This document shows positions 1 to 7,232 of a stretch of DNA of 17,003 nucleotides, in pieces. Where the stretch lies: positions 1 to 17,003 of the forward strand of contig JAJZCS010000014.1 of the NCBI GenBank assembly GCA_021829055.1, in the 5' to 3' direction. The stretch's first letter is position 1. Each line of letters opens with the position of its first letter. The position numbers and the translations under genes were made by a program. The notes under the pieces were generated by a model that was not told where the DNA came from, did no database searches, and worked only from the letters and a program-made list of their open reading frames with translations. The stretch comes from Pseudomonadota bacterium. GTDB lineage: Bacteria > Pseudomonadota > Alphaproteobacteria > Acetobacterales > Acetobacteraceae.

Positions 1-162
1 CGGCCAGGCAGGCTCACCCTTCGATGCCGGGTAGAGCGGAGCAAGCAGACCTGCGATCGGCGGCCAATCAATAAGCTCAGAAAGCGCATCCAGCGAAGAA
101 CTTCCGCGCGATGGTCCCTCGATACCACGCCGTTCCTGGCCACTCCCACGTTGCGCCACCAA
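1..162 (-). pseudogene. IS5-family transposase, N-terminal part (runs off the left edge)
   Basis: The minus frame ending at base 1 reads SSLDALSELIDWPPIAGLL and then APLYPASKGEPAWP. This is the typical N-terminal segment of IS5-group DDE transposases, before the catalytic domain. The rest lies outside the window. No ATG fits: the frame is closed by a TAG at 169-171, leaving only TTG (160-162) or GTG (157-159). A better family-like start (W-W-R-N-V-G) lies in another frame just upstream, so a small 5' frameshift is likely. I therefore call it a remnant, although the gene beyond the edge cannot be judged. Family assignment is from motif recognition only. Confidence 0.55.
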
Positions 163-192
163 TCCTCTCTATCCCCAAACATCAATAGAGAA

Positions 193-504
193 TCAGTAAT
201 CCACCCCGCCGTCCATACCCACCCGAACACAGGTCTCATCATACCAACCCTCCTGGACATTGACCCATGCCCATTCTCGGCTGCCGATTGAGGTTATTCG
301 GTCTGGGTCTGTGATGAGCCAGTTCTAGGCGGCCTTGCAGGCTTCGATGATTTGCTCGTAGCCGTCCCAAACCGTCGCGCAGAGCTTGTTTTGCCGGAGG
401 TAGTCCCAGACGTTTTTCATGGGGTTCAGCTCCGGACTGTAAGGTGGCAGCGGCAGCAGTATGATGTTGCCGGGTATCTGCAATCGCTCGCCTGGTCGAT
501 GCCA
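193..504 (-). pseudogene. IS630-family transposase, C-terminal fragment with internal amber stop
   Basis: The minus strand reads WHRPGERLQIPGNIILLPLP followed by PYSPELNPMKNVWDYLRQNK, the hallmark C-terminal half of IS630-type DDE transposases. The PYSPELNP block carries the last catalytic acid (E). After IIEACKAA an in-frame TAG at 325-327 replaces the Trp normally found in the AWNWLI stretch. The same frame then continues NWLITDPDRITSI and SREWAWVNVQEGWYDE to a TGA at 193-195. The N-terminal two thirds are missing; the colinear match stops at 504, where a fold-back inversion begins. The gene cannot make an active transposase. It lies just downstream of xthA and next to an IS5-like fragment, so this edge is a scar of repeated insertions. 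Confidence 0.82.
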
Positions 505-551
505 TCTGCGTGCTGTTGTGCGACGGTGCCGGCTGGCATCGACCAGGCGAG
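487..551. repeat. Perfect 18-bp inverted repeat formed by an IS630 fold-back inversion
   Basis: The arms 487-504 and 534-551 (right arm TGGCATCGACCAGGCGAG) are exact reverse complements, separated by 29 bases. Each arm encodes the same transposase residues WHRPGE, one copy on each strand. On the plus strand 510-551 reads VLLCDGAGWHRPGE, the piece expected directly upstream of the minus-strand fragment, but inverted. The repeat is therefore a rearrangement within the transposase gene, not an IS terminal repeat. It lies 13 bases beyond the xthA stop and could fold in the xthA transcript, but there is no U-run to suggest a designed terminator. Confidence 0.85.
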
Positions 552-564
552 TAATCAAGAGACT

Positions 565-1371
565 TTAGACATCAACGGTGACCGCCACTGGCACGTGATC
601 CGACGTTCTTTTCCAGTCCCTGGCATCTTTCAGCATTCGCATCGATCGTAGTTTTGGTGCTAGATCCTGGGACACCCAGACATGATCAAGTCGTCGCCCG
701 CGGTCCGAAGCGCGCCAGTCGCGATTGCGATAGGACCACCAGGTAAAAACCTTGGCTGGTTCCGGAACAAAGTGCCGAACAGCGTCAACAAACCCCTGAT
801 TCTGCCAAGAAAGCAGTCCAGATGTTTCGGCCGGAGTGTGGCTGACAACACCAAGTAACTGCTTGTGATTCCAAACATCAGACGCAAGTGGCGCGATATT
901 TAGGTCTCCTACTAAAAAGCTGGATTTCGGAGGATGCGCACGAAAATATTTACGGGCTTCCGTGATAAACTCAAGCTTGTGCGCATATTTATCGTTGAGT
1001 GCGGGGTCAGGAACATCGCCGCCGGCTGGCACGTAGAAATTGTGGATAGTGAGTCGCGTGCAGCCGGCTATGATGCGTCCGGACACATGCCGGCAATCCG
1101 GCCTACCGCACCAGTCATGCGTGTCGCGGGCGGCCTCAATAGGTAGACGTGAGAACGTGGCGACGCCATTATAACCCTTCATGCCTCGCTTAAGGACGTA
1201 CGGAAGGCCGATCCGTGCCGCGATCCCTTCCGGAAACAGTTCATCTGGAACTTTGGTTTCCTGTAGACATAAAACATCGGGATGCAAATCGTCGATCACG
1301 TTGGCAAGCAGATCTTGCCGCAATCGGAGGGAGTTAATGTTCCAGGTGACTATCGTGAGTCGCTGAGTCAT
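565..1371 (-). CDS. xthA: Exodeoxyribonuclease III (AP endonuclease)
   Basis: Exonuclease III cleaves DNA 5' to abasic sites and removes damaged 3' ends in base excision repair; it is cytoplasmic and Mg-dependent. The 268-residue protein is of normal length for the family. All hallmark blocks of the endonuclease/exonuclease/phosphatase fold are present: TWNINSLR with N11, CLQETK with E38, NFYVPAGGD with Y113, FLVGDLNIAP with D156 and N158, RRLDHVWVS with D229, and the terminal TSDHVPV with D258 and H259. The ATG at 1371 gives the expected N-terminus; an AAGG about 11 bases upstream is a modest ribosome site. About 500 bases without a convincing gene separate it from the amidotransferase-like gene upstream, so it may have its own promoter. 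Its 3' end abuts the IS630 remnant but is intact. Confidence 0.96.
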   Translation of the reverse strand: MTQRLTIVTWNINSLRLRQDLLANVIDDLHPDVLCLQETKVPDELFPEGIAARIGLPYVLKRGMKGYNGVATFSRLPIEAARDTHDWCGRPDCRHVSGRIIAGCTRLTIHNFYVPAGGDVPDPALNDKYAHKLEFITEARKYFRAHPPKSSFLVGDLNIAPLASDVWNHKQLLGVVSHTPAETSGLLSWQNQGFVDAVRHFVPEPAKVFTWWSYRNRDWRASDRGRRLDHVWVSQDLAPKLRSMRMLKDARDWKRTSDHVPVAVTVDV

Positions 1372-1868
1372 TAATTTACGAGCCTTGTTGTGTCAGCGTA
1401 TCGGACTGTTGTGCGGAGCATGATCATCCGAACTCCGTTTCGGAGAGCTGGGTTCCTGCATAAGCCATCAACACAAGCCAGCCTCGTGCGCTGGTGACTA
1501 TCGCACAAGAGCCAGCATTGGTGGTACATGCGCCGTTGAGGCTCAGTATCGTCACGGATGTAAAACTGGGACAATAGAGTTCACGGTCCTCAAACGATCG
1601 GTTCGGTTTCGACGGGAAGGACACAGGGGTTTCGTACCTTGCTCGCGTTGTTGCGATTAATATTGCGAATATAACAGGCAGTCATCAAAACTGACATCAC
1701 GCCAACTGTATTTTGTGAGGGCGGATGGCTGCCTTGTTTCTGCTGCCGCTTCGCTGCGCACATGCACACGTTTTTGTGTCAAAGAGTATCCAGCGACGCT
1801 CCTGTTGGTCGGGAAAAGTATCAATGGAATGGTACGATAACATAGATCGACAAGAAAGGAGAAAAGCG
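1372..1868. other. About 500-bp gap without a convincing gene
   Basis: This stretch separates the amidotransferase-like gene from xthA on the minus strand. It contains only short open frames with poor start sites: a 66-codon GTG frame at 1424-1624 and a 67-codon frame ending at the xthA ATG. I recognise no family in either. A TTGACA hexamer on the minus strand at 1777-1782 has no good -10 box at normal spacing. Small inverted repeats such as CCAGC-7-GCTGG near 1478-1494 are too weak to name. The xthA promoter presumably lies here. Confidence 0.5.
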
Positions 1869-2639
1869 TTATGCAAAAAAATGTCCCCGGCGCCGTCTTA
1901 TCGCCGCACCGAAGCTTTCGAAGATCATTCGCGAGGCATCGTCGCTCTGGAAATCGTATTCCGGATGCCATTGCACGCCGAGTACATAATCGGGCCCGGT
2001 GCCGCGTACCGCCTCGATTGTGCCGTCGATCGCGCGGGCTTCAACAGTTAGCCCGTGGGCCAGACGGCGGATTCCCTGATTGTGCAGCGAGTTCACCGAA
2101 AGCATCTGCCGACCGACTATCTTAGCCAATAACCCTCCTGGCGTCAGTATCACCTGATGTGCCTTTCCAGTGCGTATGGCTTCATTCGCTTGCATAGACG
2201 TTGAGTGATCGATCCGGCCGGGTAGATCCTGGAGTCGTTGGTGTAGAGTGCCGCCAAGTGCGACATTCAGTTCTTGCATGCCTCGGCAGATCGCGAGCAG
2301 TGGAATTCCACGCTCGACCGCCTGCCGCGCTAATGGCAGCGTGACGTGATCTCGTTTCAGGTCTTCGGCTAGAGGGTCAGACGCTTGTGGGCGTCCGCCA
2401 TAGAATTCAGCGGCGACGTTACTGCGGCTGCCAGTCAGGATAATACCGTCAAAGCAATCGAGCAGTGCCTCGATATTGGCTGCTTGGCCATTGGCTGCGA
2501 TCAGCAATGGCACTCCATGCACCACGTCGTCCACTGCCCGCACGTATGTGTCTGAAGCAGCGTGATTCAACGTGCCGAAAATGCCGAATGGTTTGGTGCA
2601 ACAGGAAATCCCGATCAGGAAATCGGACTGAGAAGCCAT
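1869..2639 (-). CDS. Class I glutamine-amidotransferase-like hydrolase (peptidase C26, PuuD type)
   Basis: The family hydrolyses gamma-glutamyl amide bonds; PuuD itself cleaves gamma-glutamyl-GABA in putrescine breakdown. The 256-residue protein has the full class I amidotransferase triad: nucleophile C118 in LLAICRGMQELNVALGG, and H225 and E227 in GVQWHPEYD. The oxyanion-region motif FDGIILTGS at 63-71 and a VNSLHNQG loop with H186 match the PuuD/C26 subfamily. It has no signal peptide and should be cytoplasmic. The start at 2639 gives a normal N-terminus; the ribosome site (AGAAAG) is weak. It lies 81 bases downstream of lolA on the same strand and may be cotranscribed. No other putrescine or GABA gene is in view, so the true substrate is uncertain and I give no symbol. 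Confidence 0.88.
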   Translation of the reverse strand: MASQSDFLIGISCCTKPFGIFGTLNHAASDTYVRAVDDVVHGVPLLIAANGQAANIEALLDCFDGIILTGSRSNVAAEFYGGRPQASDPLAEDLKRDHVTLPLARQAVERGIPLLAICRGMQELNVALGGTLHQRLQDLPGRIDHSTSMQANEAIRTGKAHQVILTPGGLLAKIVGRQMLSVNSLHNQGIRRLAHGLTVEARAIDGTIEAVRGTGPDYVLGVQWHPEYDFQSDDASRMIFESFGAAIRRRRGHFFA

Positions 2640-2720
2640 TACATCTTTCTGCCAAATCGCCGGAGAATCGTTTTCGGGGCGCGTTACGATAACATCGCAT
2701 TCGCGGCATTCTATTGGCGA

Positions 2721-3380
2721 TCAACCATCGGGAGACCGGTTTACATCTTCGATATACTCGAAATCACGGCCTGGGAATGGGTGTGTCTGATGCAGATCAA
2801 AGAGGCTGACTTGGGTGACCCTCCCTTGTGGATCGGTGATCCTCCACTGTCGCAGCTCCAGGGGGGCCGTGGAGAAAATGAGTGTCAATTGGCCTTCCGC
2901 AGTCTTTCCGGTACGAATCATGGAAATTTGAACCTCACCAGGAGGCTGACGAATTTTGGTAACGGTGACCCCATCGCCTGAGAGCTTCACATGTTTCGCC
3001 AGAAGAATGCTGAGCGGCGTAGACGAGAGCGGAATATTCGTCGTTTGATTAAGGCCAGGATCATGGTAAACTAACAGTCCAAAGCCTGCGACAAGCAATT
3101 GCGGGTCCGGCTTATCATATTGGAAGCGCATCTTCCCGGGGCGCTGAAGAATTGCGGTTCCGGTCCGGATGCTACCGTCCGGCGCGACTTGGAGAAATTT
3201 GGCTGTTACGGTGTGTAAATTATTAAGATAACTGGTTACCTTGTTCAGGATCCTCTCGTCCTGAACCGAGGGTGCATCTGCTGCTTGAGCCAATGCAAGA
3301 CTCGAGGCATAAAATGACATTACCAATATGCCAGATAAAATGGTGTGCCGCAGCGCACAGCAAATTCTTGATATAATCAT
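2721..3380 (-). CDS. lolA: Outer-membrane lipoprotein carrier protein LolA
   Basis: LolA is the periplasmic chaperone that takes lipoproteins from the LolCDE exporter and passes them to the outer membrane. The 219-residue precursor starts with a hydrophobic signal peptide (about residues 1-33), with likely cleavage after ALAQA. The mature protein shows the LolA pattern: a helical start (RILNKVTSYLNNLHTVTAKF), then strand-rich segments GTAILQRPGKMRFQYDKP and LLVAGFGLLVYHDPGLNQTT, and a middle block PLSSTPLSILLAKHVKL. The ATG at 3380 has a good CGGAG ribosome site six bases upstream. A marR gene ends 23 bases upstream, so the two are probably cotranscribed. LolB is not in the window, as is common in alphaproteobacteria. 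Confidence rests on pattern and length, since LolA sequence conservation is low. Confidence 0.88.
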   Translation of the reverse strand: MIISRICCALRHTILSGILVMSFYASSLALAQAADAPSVQDERILNKVTSYLNNLHTVTAKFLQVAPDGSIRTGTAILQRPGKMRFQYDKPDPQLLVAGFGLLVYHDPGLNQTTNIPLSSTPLSILLAKHVKLSGDGVTVTKIRQPPGEVQISMIRTGKTAEGQLTLIFSTAPLELRQWRITDPQGRVTQVSLFDLHQTHPFPGRDFEYIEDVNRSPDG

Positions 3381-3403
3381 GAATGCTCCGATGGCTTACC
3401 AGA

Positions 3404-3796
3404 TCAACCCGCGGCGCGGCGACGTGGAGATTCAGGCGTTGATGTCTCACCCCCCGGACGCTTCGTTACCTCGGCCATTATTGACCGAATTTCCCTGAGG
3501 AAGGCCGCCCCCTTCGACGTGCGCTGCACTAGTACGCTACGGCGGTCGGCCGGATCAATCTTCCGGCGTGCCAGATCAAGGTTACCCAGCCTGTCCAGAG
3601 CACGAGTAATCGCTGGTTTGGAAATGTTGAGTTGGCCGGCGAGGCCACGCACCGTATGACCGCCGTCGTCTAGATAACAGGTTAAGAATACCGCAAGCTG
3701 CCGTGCCGAAAGATCGGCGCCATCGCGTCGAACCAGCGAAACGACAGTGTCACGTAAGACCGCGACCACATTGTCGACCGATACTTCTGAAGCCAT
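3404..3796 (-). CDS. MarR-family winged-helix transcriptional regulator
   Basis: This 130-residue protein has the MarR layout: an N-terminal dimer helix, a winged helix-turn-helix (about 45-80, with QLAVFLTCYLDD, then LAGQLNISKPAITRALDRL as the recognition region), and a wing containing D-P-A-D-R-R-S (81-87), the usual DxRDRR-like turn. I place the start at the ATG at 3796 because AGGGGGA lies eight bases upstream; an in-frame TTG at 3814 would overlap that ribosome site. The C-terminal tail is short and rich in Pro, Arg and Ser. It lies 23 bases upstream of lolA on the same strand. The ligand and targets are unknown. MarR proteins often repress their own promoter, which would be in the 290-base gap upstream. 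Confidence 0.88.
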   Translation of the reverse strand: MASEVSVDNVVAVLRDTVVSLVRRDGADLSARQLAVFLTCYLDDGGHTVRGLAGQLNISKPAITRALDRLGNLDLARRKIDPADRRSVLVQRTSKGAAFLREIRSIMAEVTKRPGGETSTPESPRRRAAG

Positions 3797-4086
3797 ATTA
3801 AAGTTCCCCCTCAACCTTAAGAATCCCTAGGTTTATCCGTTTCCAATGACCGTTACGACGTGGCGAGCGACGATCAACGGGGCAATCTCGTCGATCAACG
3901 GGGCAATCTCGTCAGCCTTAATTCGTTTTGGCCGTTCCATTTTCCGGATCTAGCTTATCGACTAAATGTCGCCATCATAAGGCGCGGACGAATTTGGGCA
4001 ATGACAGAGGCGCCGACGTCGGTGATGTCAACCACGAAATTAGTTATGAACCGATCCGATTTCCGGCAAGTCTATGAAACATGAAA
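3797..4086. promoter_or_regulatory. Leader region of the marR-lolA unit with possible promoter and palindrome
   Basis: This 290-base gap between pepA and marR has no open frame I believe. On the minus strand a perfect TTGACA (4026-4031) could be a -35 box, but the hexamer 17 bases on (TCTGTC) is a poor -10. Overlapping the spacer is the 10-bp palindrome CCGACGTCGG at 4013-4022, a possible operator. Nearer to marR is an exact tandem 21-bp duplication at 3871-3912. I see no clear terminator for pepA. Confidence 0.3.
3871..3912. repeat. Two exact tandem copies of a 21-bp unit
   Basis: Bases 3871-3891 and 3892-3912 are identical; the unit begins CGATCAACGGGG and ends CTCGT. The copies abut exactly and lie about 75 bases upstream of the marR start codon. 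Because the unit is 21 bases, the duplication keeps any reading frame and shifts a site by two helical turns. It may be a slippage product or a duplicated regulator site; the unit itself is not palindromic. Confidence 0.9.
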
Positions 4087-5487
4087 TCATTGCAACTTCG
4101 TGGCTAGCGCTTCGATTGCTTCGAGCACGGCCCGCAAGCCAAGCGATTCACCACCTTCAGGTCTGCCAAGTCGATCCTGATCATTCCATGCGTACGTGTC
4201 GATATGTCCCCACGCCACATGGTCTGGCACGAAATGCTTCAAGAATAATGCTGCGACAATTGCCCCTGCGTAAGGTTTCTGGGTCACTGTGTTCAAATCA
4301 GCAATTGAGGAGTCGAGCCATGGAGCATAACCGCGCCAGAGCGGTAGACGCCACAATGGGTCGGCGGTACGGTCCCCACAGGCCAACAAATCTCGCGCCA
4401 TCGCGTCATTATTGCTGAAAAGGGCAGGCAGATCTGGTCCGAGAGCAACGCGTGCCGCGCCGGTCAAGGTTGCAAAATCGATTAGCCAGTATGGTCGCGC
4501 GTCAGAGGCATCGGCCAGCAAATCGGCGAGAACCAAGCGACCTTCCGCATCGGTGTTGCCGATCTCGATATTTTTCCCTGCACGGGTATGTATGACATCG
4601 AGAGGCCGCATCGCGTGCCCGGAGATGCTATTTTCGACACAGCCAATCCTGACTTCAAGCCGAACATCAAGTGATAGAGCCATGATTGCCCGCGCCAGGC
4701 CGAGCGCGATCGCTGCCCCACCCATATCCTTCTTCATCCGCAACATTGAAGCGCTTGGCTTCAGGTCATACCCGCCGCTGTCGAAACAAACACCCTTCCC
4801 GCAGATTGCGATTAGTTTCTTGCTCGGGTCTTCGCCCCAGTATAGGCGAACCACTTGCGCAGGCCTATCCGAGCCGGCCCCTACTGCTGCTAAGGCTGGA
4901 TAGCCGGCTTCAAGGTCAGGGCCTATAACCCGCTGGTGCCGCGCGCCGAATCGCTCGGCTAATTCGACAGCTGCATCAGCGAGTTCGACAGGGCCGAGCA
5001 GATTGGCAGGGGTGTTAATGAGGTCCCGTGAGTAGCAGACGGCTTCTGCTATAGTGATGGCGCGATCGCAACCAGCGGGCACGGCCAAATGTGCTGGCGA
5101 ACTTTTGCGGGACTTAAACCGGTCAAAACGATATGCCCCCAGAGCGGCTCCGAGAACGGCATCCTGTAAATCGTAATCTCCCGGCACCAATCGCCAAGTC
5201 GTCGCGGGGGGCAAGGCCATCGGGATCGCACCGAATGGAAACGGGGATCGATCATCACCGACAGCCAGCAGTGCGCCACCGAGTCCTTCGTCCCCCGGCA
5301 GCAGCAGAACTTCCCCTGGGTCATCGCCAAATTGTTTTCCCGGGGTCGCCTGCGCCTCAATGAACCTTCGTGCCCGCGAATCGATGCCGGCAATGCTACT
5401 TTCCAGTCCATCCTTGCGCACGACTCGCAGCGGGAGACTCTTGCTTGCATTGAGAGTTAATCCCGATGGTAGCTGTGATAAGCTCAC
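4087..5487 (-). CDS. pepA: Leucyl aminopeptidase, M17 family
   Basis: M17 enzymes are cytoplasmic di-metal aminopeptidases that release N-terminal residues from peptides. The 466-residue protein has the divergent N-terminal domain (about 1-140) and a complete catalytic domain. All metal and catalytic positions are visible at family spacing: K231 and D236 in GKGVCFDSGG, K243 in DLKPS, D254 in MKKDMGG, and D313, E315 and R317 in NTDAEGRLVLADLL. The start is GTG at 5487, with AAGGG nine bases upstream; no better start lies nearby. Its length and sequence are closer to the shorter PepB/alphaproteobacterial branch than to E. coli PepA, so the symbol is by family. It is flanked upstream by an IS607 remnant and a gap of about 210 bases, so its original upstream neighbour may have been displaced. 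Confidence 0.93.
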   Translation of the reverse strand: MSLSQLPSGLTLNASKSLPLRVVRKDGLESSIAGIDSRARRFIEAQATPGKQFGDDPGEVLLLPGDEGLGGALLAVGDDRSPFPFGAIPMALPPATTWRLVPGDYDLQDAVLGAALGAYRFDRFKSRKSSPAHLAVPAGCDRAITIAEAVCYSRDLINTPANLLGPVELADAAVELAERFGARHQRVIGPDLEAGYPALAAVGAGSDRPAQVVRLYWGEDPSKKLIAICGKGVCFDSGGYDLKPSASMLRMKKDMGGAAIALGLARAIMALSLDVRLEVRIGCVENSISGHAMRPLDVIHTRAGKNIEIGNTDAEGRLVLADLLADASDARPYWLIDFATLTGAARVALGPDLPALFSNNDAMARDLLACGDRTADPLWRLPLWRGYAPWLDSSIADLNTVTQKPYAGAIVAALFLKHFVPDHVAWGHIDTYAWNDQDRLGRPEGGESLGLRAVLEAIEALATKLQ

Positions 5488-5697
5488 AATGTTTCACCCT
5501 TGTATGGCTTTGCAACTGTATGCGATGCGTTTTTCCGCGATTGCGCTGGCATTCAAGATTTGATCAAGGGGGATGCCCGAATTGGATTAGGTTCTCCAGC
5601 CCATTACCCCTCTTCGGAATTTATGCAAGCCTGCTTATAGCTGGTTAAAGTTGGGCAGCGAGCTTGCTGTTTGGTTCCTGCGTCGCGGAGGTTCGTT
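5488..5697. other. Gap between pepA and the IS607 remnant
   Basis: This 210-base stretch holds the upstream region of pepA and, next to 5697, the sequence 3' of the tnpB remnant. In intact IS607/IS605 elements that position holds the right end and the guide (omega) RNA scaffold. A small hairpin (CAGC, six bases, GCTG near 5656-5669) is present, but I cannot show that it belongs to such an RNA. I see no open frame and no strong pepA promoter. Confidence 0.3.
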
Positions 5698-6164
5698 TCA
5701 GGTAGGTTTTGCGGCTAATCGCTCGAAATTCCGGGCGACGTTGAGATTGCGGCCGGTCTCGTATCCGCATTCGTCGCGGTGGATCGCCCACTGCGACAGC
5801 GTCAGCTCAGCTTGTGCTGAGCCACAGCAAGAGCAGGTTCTGCTTGATGGGAAGCAACGATCGGCGACCACCGCAGTCACACCATAGAATCTCGCTGTGT
5901 GGGTGACATCGCGGCGGTGATTGGTGACGCGGGCGTGCAGGAGGGCGAGACGTTTTTTGTGCGAAAGCAGCCCAGCTGGTCCGCCGCAGGCTGGTATCTG
6001 TGGGTGTGGGCCTGTGTGGTGGTGGGGGTGTCCTTGTGCGGCGCGTGTTGCGGCTGTCATTCGGCCAGCGCCCAGCTGCAGGCGAACCGCGCCACGCCGG
6101 AGGTCCTGGCGGAACAGGTTTGCTGCTTGTCCGGAGGGTCCGGCGTGATGCGGTGGGCGATCAG
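5698..6164 (-). pseudogene. tnpB: tnpB remnant (RuvC-like nuclease) with frameshift and large internal deletion
   Basis: TnpB is the RNA-guided RuvC-like nuclease of IS605/IS607 elements, normally about 370-400 residues. Here about 155 codons remain. The N-terminus is recognisable (ILIAHRITPDPPDKQQ, then GVARFACSWALAE, matching the usual start of these proteins) but ends at a TGA where the family has Trp. A frame change leads to the C-terminal frame, which has a fragment like the central helix (KKRLALLHARVTNHRRDVTH) and then the end domain VVADRCFPSSRTCSCCGSAQ. Most of the RuvC core is gone. The zinc ribbon has lost one Cys (DECG instead of CxxCG), and the final catalytic Asp block reads TGRNLNVARN with no Asp where the family has DRDLNAARN. 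It is clearly inactive. Confidence 0.85.
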
Positions 6165-6773
6165 GATGTGGAGGAATCCTCGACTGTCTTGCGCATGCCT
6201 TTGAGCAGTTTCCGGTTTCTGGGCGAACGGCTGCCGTAGAGCCGTGCCGAGAACGAGGTGATAATTGCTAGGGCCAGGTCGTCCTCCTCGCGGGTGGTGT
6301 CTTCACCCTGGTTGAGGATCAACACCTCCACGGTCTTCGCCGTGCAGATGGCGAAGACCAACTCGGCGCCGAAGCGCAAGAGCCGGTCCTTGTGCGTGAT
6401 GACCAACCGCCCGACCGAGCCGTCGATGATCGCCGCCAGCAGCTTCTTCAGCCCCTTTTTGTGGTCATTCATCCCGAACCGAGATCCGCCACCACCTCGG
6501 ACGTCCAGCCCTGCCGGGCACAATAAAGCGCAAGAACCTGTTTCCGCCGTTCCAGATCATCCTTCTGGGCGTGATTGGAAACGCGCGCATAAGCCAATGC
6601 GCGTCGGCTTCGGCGCGAAACGTCTCCGGGCGGAGTTTGGCGAGATCGTAACGTCGATGGCCGCTGGGTGTGCGGTCGGGAATCAACCGCCCCTCCGCCT
6701 CCCATTGGCACAGGGTGGCGATCGAGACATCAAGCACCTTCCCCGCTTCACCGATCTCAACCAACCTCTCCAT
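6161..6773 (-). pseudogene. tnpA: tnpA remnant, IS607-type serine recombinase, two frameshifts
   Basis: The original protein can be followed through three frames. Frame 1 from the ATG at 6773 gives the MerR-like helix-turn-helix (MERLVEIGEAGKVLDVSIAT, then WEAEGRLIPDRTPSGHRRYD). Near 6598 it shifts to the catalytic domain (ALAYARVSNHAQKDDLERRK, with the catalytic Ser in ARVS), which runs to VVADLGSG. About 6475 one base is missing, and the third frame continues GMNDHKKGLKKLLAAIIDGS, RLVITHKDRLLRFGAELVF and ITSFSARLYGSRSPRN to a TGA at 6161-6163. A few residues also appear lost before ITSFSARL. The stop overlaps the start of tnpB. The remnant is well preserved in sequence, so its inactivation is probably not ancient. 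Confidence 0.88.
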
Positions 6774-7099
6774 TTCGGAAAGAATAAGTAAGGTTCAGAC
6801 ACATTACAGGAAAACTGTTGAAAGGCCCTAAATATCTCCAATCGAAAGTCCACGCACTAATCGGAATATGCTAACAATAAGATGTTTAATAAAACCAGAT
6901 AGGGAAGGAAACGTCTTTGTTTTGACACTGAGCTGTTATCAGAGAACATTACTGAATAGTCTGCCCTTGTGTGCCAACGTCTTGGAAACTCAACGATTAT
7001 GAAAAAAGTTGTCCACTTTTCGGGATAACATCACGGAAACGTTAACTCTTAAAGTGAACTTTGGCAGCTTTCATCCGCTTTTTTGTAAAAAAATATGAT

Positions 7100-7112
7100 T
7101 ATCAATGTCTTG
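7100..7112 (+). promoter_or_regulatory. Perfect match to the IHF consensus
   Basis: TATCAATGTCTTG matches WATCAANNNNTTR at every fixed position. It lies between the first DnaA-like boxes (7009-7028) and the main group (7185-7262), next to the A/T run 7081-7100. IHF sites of this kind bend DNA within many proteobacterial origins. A single match to a short consensus can occur by chance. Confidence 0.45.
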
Positions 7113-7196
7113 GTGCTATTCCCCTGCGGCACGGAAATCATGGATTTGTTTTACCATAAGTTTATGCGCCCGAATTTAATGGAATTGCCCACAGAC

Positions 7197-7205
7197 TTAT
7201 CCACA
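7197..7205 (+). promoter_or_regulatory. Perfect DnaA box TTATCCACA
   Basis: The nine bases are the E. coli consensus DnaA site. A near match, TTGCCCACA, lies in the same orientation exactly 12 bases upstream (7185-7193). Paired same-direction boxes are typical of DnaA filament sites in origins. Confidence 0.65.
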
Positions 7206-7212
7206 GATTGCC

Positions 7213-7232
7213 ATCAATAGGGCATTATTGAT
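7213..7232. repeat. 7-bp perfect inverted repeat beside the DnaA box
   Basis: ATCAATA (7213-7219) and TATTGAT (7226-7232) are exact reverse complements around a six-base loop. The dyad starts seven bases after the perfect DnaA box and adjoins the minus-strand box at 7233-7241. Confidence 0.6.

Larger units (their letters stand above)
5698..6773 (-). mobile_element. Decayed IS607-type element (tnpA-tnpB)
   Basis: A serine-recombinase tnpA with a MerR-like N-terminus is followed directly by a tnpB, overlapping at the stop/start, which is the standard IS607 gene order. Both genes are broken, so the element cannot move by itself. IS607 elements lack terminal inverted repeats, so the true ends cannot be read off; the coordinates cover only the coding remnants. 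The element sits between pepA and the AT-rich region before uvrC. Confidence 0.8.

Noticed and set aside
487..551. IS terminal inverted repeats or an xthA terminator
   Set aside because: The arms lie inside transposase coding sequence (WHRPGE), and no T-run follows, so a rearrangement explains them better.
1371..1574. 67-codon minus-strand frame whose stop overlaps the xthA ATG
   Set aside because: The TAATG overlap looks like coupling, but the product is a low-complexity mix of Arg, Cys and Thr with no recognisable domain and no good start.
1424..1624. 66-codon minus-strand frame before xthA
   Set aside because: It starts with GTG without a ribosome site, ends without relation to xthA and matches no family I know. 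Another frame covers the same bases.
1871..2125. Plus-strand frame with a good-looking AAAGGAG ahead of its ATG
   Set aside because: It lies antisense to the amidotransferase-like gene and encodes an Arg-rich product typical of shadow frames.
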